Below, piece by piece: positions 28,745 to 32,450 of a DNA stretch of 32,450 nt (positions within the stretch are counted from its first letter, which is position 1; every line of letters starts with the position of its first letter). The DNA lies in assembly GCA_009801015.1 (NCBI GenBank), contig VHZZ01007172.1:45888-78337 (forward strand). The letters are read 5' to 3'. A program made the position numbers and the translations under genes. Below the pieces are notes generated by a model. It saw only the letters and a program-made list of their open reading frames with translations, was not told the origin of the DNA and made no database searches. The DNA comes from Silene noctiflora (taxonomy: Eukaryota; Streptophyta; Magnoliopsida; Caryophyllales; Caryophyllaceae).

Positions 28745-28915
28745 AACACGGACACTGTCCGTCCCAAACTGAAGACGAATAGTGTCCTCTCACAATATGC
28801 AAGTGACAGTATCTATTGGGTGTTTTATTTCTCCCCCACTTGCCCTCCCACTTGCCTTATTGTGAGAGGGGAACTATCCGTCTTCAGCTTGTGACGGATA
28901 TTGTCCGTCACAAGC
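28745..28915. mobile_element. Foldback MITE upstream of VIR
   Basis: GTCCGTCCCAAACTGAAGAC and CCTCTCACAAT on the left (28757-28796) pair with ATTGTGAGAGG, GTCTTCAGCTTGTGACGGA and TTGTCCGTC on the right (28859-28910). The left end is more eroded; no sure target duplication. It sits about 310-480 bp upstream of the VIR start codon, possibly within the promoter. Confidence 0.6.
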
Positions 28916-29029
28916 AAGACGCTTTGATCTATATTAGAGTGATTTCGTTTTAATTTCACGAAGCAATCACTATTGATGATAATTCCAAAATCTCGCATTC
29001 TTAGCGTAGACATTTTCGTTTACCTTAAT

Positions 29030-29211
29030 TATGTGTTCATATCTTTTATATATATCGTTTTTTTCCTATTCTTGTATTTAATTTCCATCTCTTGTAATTT
29101 CCTAGTTTAGTAGTTAGATCTAGGGTTTTTGCTCTCATTGTAATTTAGTATATATGTACTCCTTTGTTCATTGTTCTATATATCAATTAATAATACAAAA
29201 CTTCTCATCTT
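29030..29211 (+). mobile_element. Probable 5' LTR/leader of the copia element
   Basis: AT-rich sequence with TATA-like stretches, ending just before a primer-binding site TGGTATCAAGACC (29214-29226) that resembles the initiator-Met tRNA site of copia elements. The left border cannot be fixed because no second LTR is present. Confidence 0.4.
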
Positions 29212-29285
29212 ATATGGTATCAAGACCTTTCATCGATCCTAACTCACCCCTACAACCAGCCGCCTGACGTTTTCACTCGGTCACC

Positions 29286-32006
29286 ATGACAAACACCTCT
29301 CAAACAATTCCCATCCCCAACGATCCCACCCCACCTCCCATCCTTGTCAACCTCTCGATGGTGGAGAAACTCACACCCTTAACCTATTTTCCTTGGAAAA
29401 CCCAAATCGAGTCGATCTTATTCGGCTATGACCTCTGCTCCTTTCTCAATGGCAAACACCTTATTCCACCTGAAACAATCACCTCTACCGACAAGAAAAC
29501 CAGCCCTAACCCTGCCTACTCAACCCGGAAGCGCCAAGACCGTCTTCTTTTTTGTGCTCTCCTCGGCACTATCCCACCTACGATTACACCTCTTGTTCTT
29601 CAAGCCAAAACCACCCACGAAGCTTGGACTATCTTAGCCACCACCTATGTCAACCCATCATGTGGCCATGTCTTTCAAATCAAAGACCATCTTCGATCCC
29701 TTTCCAAGTCCAACCAATCCATCACCGACTATATGCACGCCACTAAAGCATGCACTGACCAACTTGCCATCTTGGGCAAACCAATGGATATTGAGGACAT
29801 TGTTGACAAAGCTATTCGTGGCCTAGACTACGAACTTTACAAACCCATTCGTGCTCGTGATGAACCTATTACCTTTGAGGCACTTCGCGAAAAATTAATC
29901 AATTTCGAACTCACCCTTCAACACACCACTTCTCCTGCTCCTTACCCTGCCACGGCTAATGCCATGTCCTATCGTCCCTCAAATCGTTCCTACTCCAAAC
30001 AACCTGCCCAACCCTCTTCCCTTATTTCTCAGTCCACTCTTTCCCCTAACCCGTTTAAAGGCAGTGCCAATTTTGTCGAGCTATGGGGCATGTTATCTCC
30101 CAATGCTACAAGTTCAGAGAACTGTATCCTAACGTCGTCTTCCCACCACCCAAAAACTCCTTCCGCAACAACAACACCACCACCAATACCAACACTAACT
30201 ACAACCGTTCTGCTCAACCCACTGCTCACACCGCTGCTGTCTCTCAGCCTCCTTCTCATCGCCCTTGGCTTCTTGATAGTGGTGCAAGTCACCACATAAC
30301 CAATGATCTTGAAAACCTGTCGTTCCACGCACCATATGATGGTTCTGACGAACTTGTAATTGGTGACGGCTCCACCCTTCCTATCTCGCATATCGGTTCG
30401 TTCACTCTCACCATTAATTCTTCTAAAATTGTTTTTAACAATGTTTTATATGTGCCACAAATTTCTCAAAACATAATCTCAATTTCACATCTTTGTTTTG
30501 ATAATCATGTTTTTGTTGAATTCTCACAATCCTCTTGTTTTATTAAGGATATCCAAACGAACAACACCCTTCTCCGAGGAAGCAATAGCCGAGGAACATA
30601 TCACTTCACACCTGTTGATTTCCATGTCTACACAGTGGCTGCTCGTGATTCATTTGCGTGGCATCATCGACTTGGACATCCCTTGGCACCTATCCTACAA
30701 TATTTACGCAACAATTTTAATATTTCTACTTTATCGAATAAGTTTAGTCACTGTGATATTAACCTTCATTTTAATTACTCTAGTTTTTCTACTACTGCAC
30801 CATTGCAACTCTTGTTCTCCGATGTTTGGACATCACCTATTTATTCTAATGACAATTTTAAGTATTATGTTATATTTGTTGATCATTTTACAAAGTATGT
30901 TTGGCTTTACCCGCTCAAACGCAAATCCGACACCATCACTGTCTTTAAACGTTTCAAGGCTTTGGTAGAAAAATTCTTTAATCGACTAATCTTATAACTC
31001 TTTTCTGATAACGGTGGTGAGTACGCCAAGCTCAATTTCACACTCTCTGACAATGGAATTGGGCAGCTTACCTCACCTCCACACACCCCCTGAACATAAT
31101 GGATATGCGGAACGCCGTCACCGTCACATCGTTAAAACTGACCTCACCCTTCTTACCCATGCTAAACTGCCCTCCACCTTTTGGCCACATGCTTTCTCTA
31201 CTGCTGTCTACCTCATCAATCGGCTTCCCACCCCTACACTCTATCACATGTCACCCTATCTCAAACTTTTTGGAACACCGCCCAACTACATGAAACTCCA
31301 TAGCTTCGCTTGCTTATGTTATCCTTTGCTTCGACCCTATACCAAACACAAACTCGAACCTAGATCCAAACCTTGTATCTTTGTTGGCTACTCACCCACC
31401 CAAAGTGCCTATTACTGTCTTGAACTCGTCTCTAACAAAACTTATGTGTCTCGCCATGTTAAATTCATTGAAGACCAATTCCCTTACCCTGTGCTTATAT
31501 CATCTCCCTCCTTGCCCATTCCTGACTTACGAACATGGTGCAACCATTCCTCGCCAATTCCATTATTTTACCCTTATTCCCTCTACCACTCCTACATTCC
31601 CTGCCACCAACCTATCCCACACACCTCCACAAACCTCTCCGCAAAACAGTCCAGAACACCCATCCTCACCCACGACTTCCCCTGCCTCATCCCCTATTCC
31701 TCAACCCGCTATCCCTCCACCCACTGTCCAGGCCTCTCCCTCAATCAGTCCTTCGCCGTCCCCATCTCCACCACCCCCACCACCTCCTCCACCCCATCGT
31801 TTTACTACTCGCCTCACCAACAATATTGTTAAACCCAACCCCAAAAACGCCAAGCTTGCCATTTTTACCCAACCTGTTCTTCCCACCACAACGAAACAGG
31901 CTCTTTTGAGCCCCTTTGGCGTGATGTCATGCTTGCTGAGCATCGCGCCCTTATCAACAATCAAACATGGACCACCCTTGTTCTACCCAACCCTAGTTAC
32001 AACGTG
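29286..32006 (+). pseudogene. Disabled Ty1/copia gag-pol, truncated before reverse transcriptase
   Basis: Domains in order: gag (29286 to about 30050, UBN2-like, with LGKPMDIEDIVDKAIRGL); a CCHC zinc knuckle (CQFC...GHVISQC, 30063-30104); aspartic protease WLLDSGASHHIT (about 30265-30300); GAG-pre-integrase AWHHRLGHP; integrase with Asp in FSDVW, Asp in FSDNGGEY and Glu in HNGYAERRHRH; then a Pro/Ser-rich linker. It stops at LAEHRALINNQTW, the point just before reverse transcriptase. Breaks: frame change near 30055, in-frame TAA at 30995-30997, and frame changes near 31089, 31540 and 31912. No RNase H or 3' LTR follows. Non-autonomous relic. Confidence 0.85.
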
Positions 32007-32309
32007 ATATATGTTTATTTAGTCGTTCTTTTCCTTCTTTATTTGACCTGTTTTGGTCCCGTCTTACCACGTTTACTTGTTGTTGCATCCCGTATTTCCC
32101 GTTCTACTATTTTTTATGGCGTCTTGCAGGAATTGAGACGGAAACATGAAATCGGGAACAAGTAAAGTCATTGGAAGAGGAAATAAAGAAGGAAAGGAAG
32201 AAAATGTTGAAGAAGGTGTCCCAGCCGGTGAGCCACCGGCAGCCGGCCAGCCGGCTGGGAACCCCCAGACTTAGCCCAACAATGAGGAAGTGTGAAGGCA
32301 CTCTCAGCC
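32007..32309. other. Repeat-derived sequence between retroelements
   Basis: After the copia truncation the composition changes. A purine-rich stretch is followed by GCCGG-rich short repeats (32221-32270, AGCCGG and CCGGC units). Adjacent to an LTR start, this may be the internal end or flank of another retroelement. No gene recognised. Confidence 0.35.
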
Positions 32310-32450
32310 TGTAACACCCCCATACTCCAAAGTGCCTTACCAAGGCCACCTTAGGTATGGAGATACTACCATCTCGGTTTTCCGAGGCAATGATAATCAC
32401 AAGACAGTAAAGAAACAACTTTTAAATAATAAATTAAATGATTACATCGT
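32310..32450 (+). mobile_element. Partial LTR, plus orientation, cut by the window edge
   Basis: Begins TGTAACACCCCCATACTCC, a start typical of plant Ty3/gypsy-type LTRs, and continues with CCATCTCGGTTTTCCGAGG. Its sequence differs from the LTR at the left edge. Runs off the window. Confidence 0.45.

Noticed and set aside
31701-31964. 87-codon minus-strand frame with a Gly run
   Set aside because: Antisense of the Pro-rich linker in the disabled copia element.

Overview
This is plant nuclear DNA. About three quarters of it (roughly 3.6-28.6 kb) is one intron-rich gene on the minus strand, which I read as VIRILIZER (VIR), the large scaffold subunit of the N6-methyladenosine (m6A) mRNA writer complex. 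I placed 28 coding exons by hand: GT-AG borders, matched codon phases at every junction, and protein similarity to plant VIR as remembered. Together they give 6,465 nt of open reading frame, i.e. 2,154 residues plus a stop, close to the roughly 2,140 residues known for Arabidopsis VIR. No frameshift or internal stop was seen, so the gene looks functional. The host is most likely a eudicot. The repeat types hint at Caryophyllales, but only weakly.

Layout. 1-251: partial LTR, minus strand. About 252-2692: decayed Ty1/copia-type body ending in three copies of a T-rich motif, a polypurine tract and a 167-bp LTR (2693-2859). 2954-3177: MITE. About 3640-28437: VIR, with start codon at 28437-28435 and stop at 3801-3799. 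28438-28620: CT-rich 5' leader/promoter with telo-boxes. About 28745-28915: foldback MITE upstream of VIR. About 29030-32006: truncated, multiply disabled Ty1/copia element (gag, zinc knuckle, protease, integrase; no reverse transcriptase). 32310-32450: start of another LTR.

The VIR introns hold a collection of short non-autonomous elements. Many could be delimited to the base by their terminal inverted repeats (TIRs) and target-site duplications (TSDs): four hAT-like elements with 8-bp TSDs (two perfect, two with one mismatch), a second copy of one hAT family without a clear TSD, a Mutator-like foldback element with a 9-bp TSD, Stowaway-like elements at TA, a Tourist-like element at TTA, and an Au-type SINE with a perfect 17-bp TSD. 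Intron 10 carries two old tandem duplications.

I see no prokaryote-type system, CRISPR array or gene cluster. The interest lies in the complete VIR gene model, the well-bounded intronic transposons, and a few splice and coding details: a competing acceptor before exon 24, a coding Asn repeat, a repeated HVD[DE] motif, and a 6-codon last exon behind a 2-kb intron.
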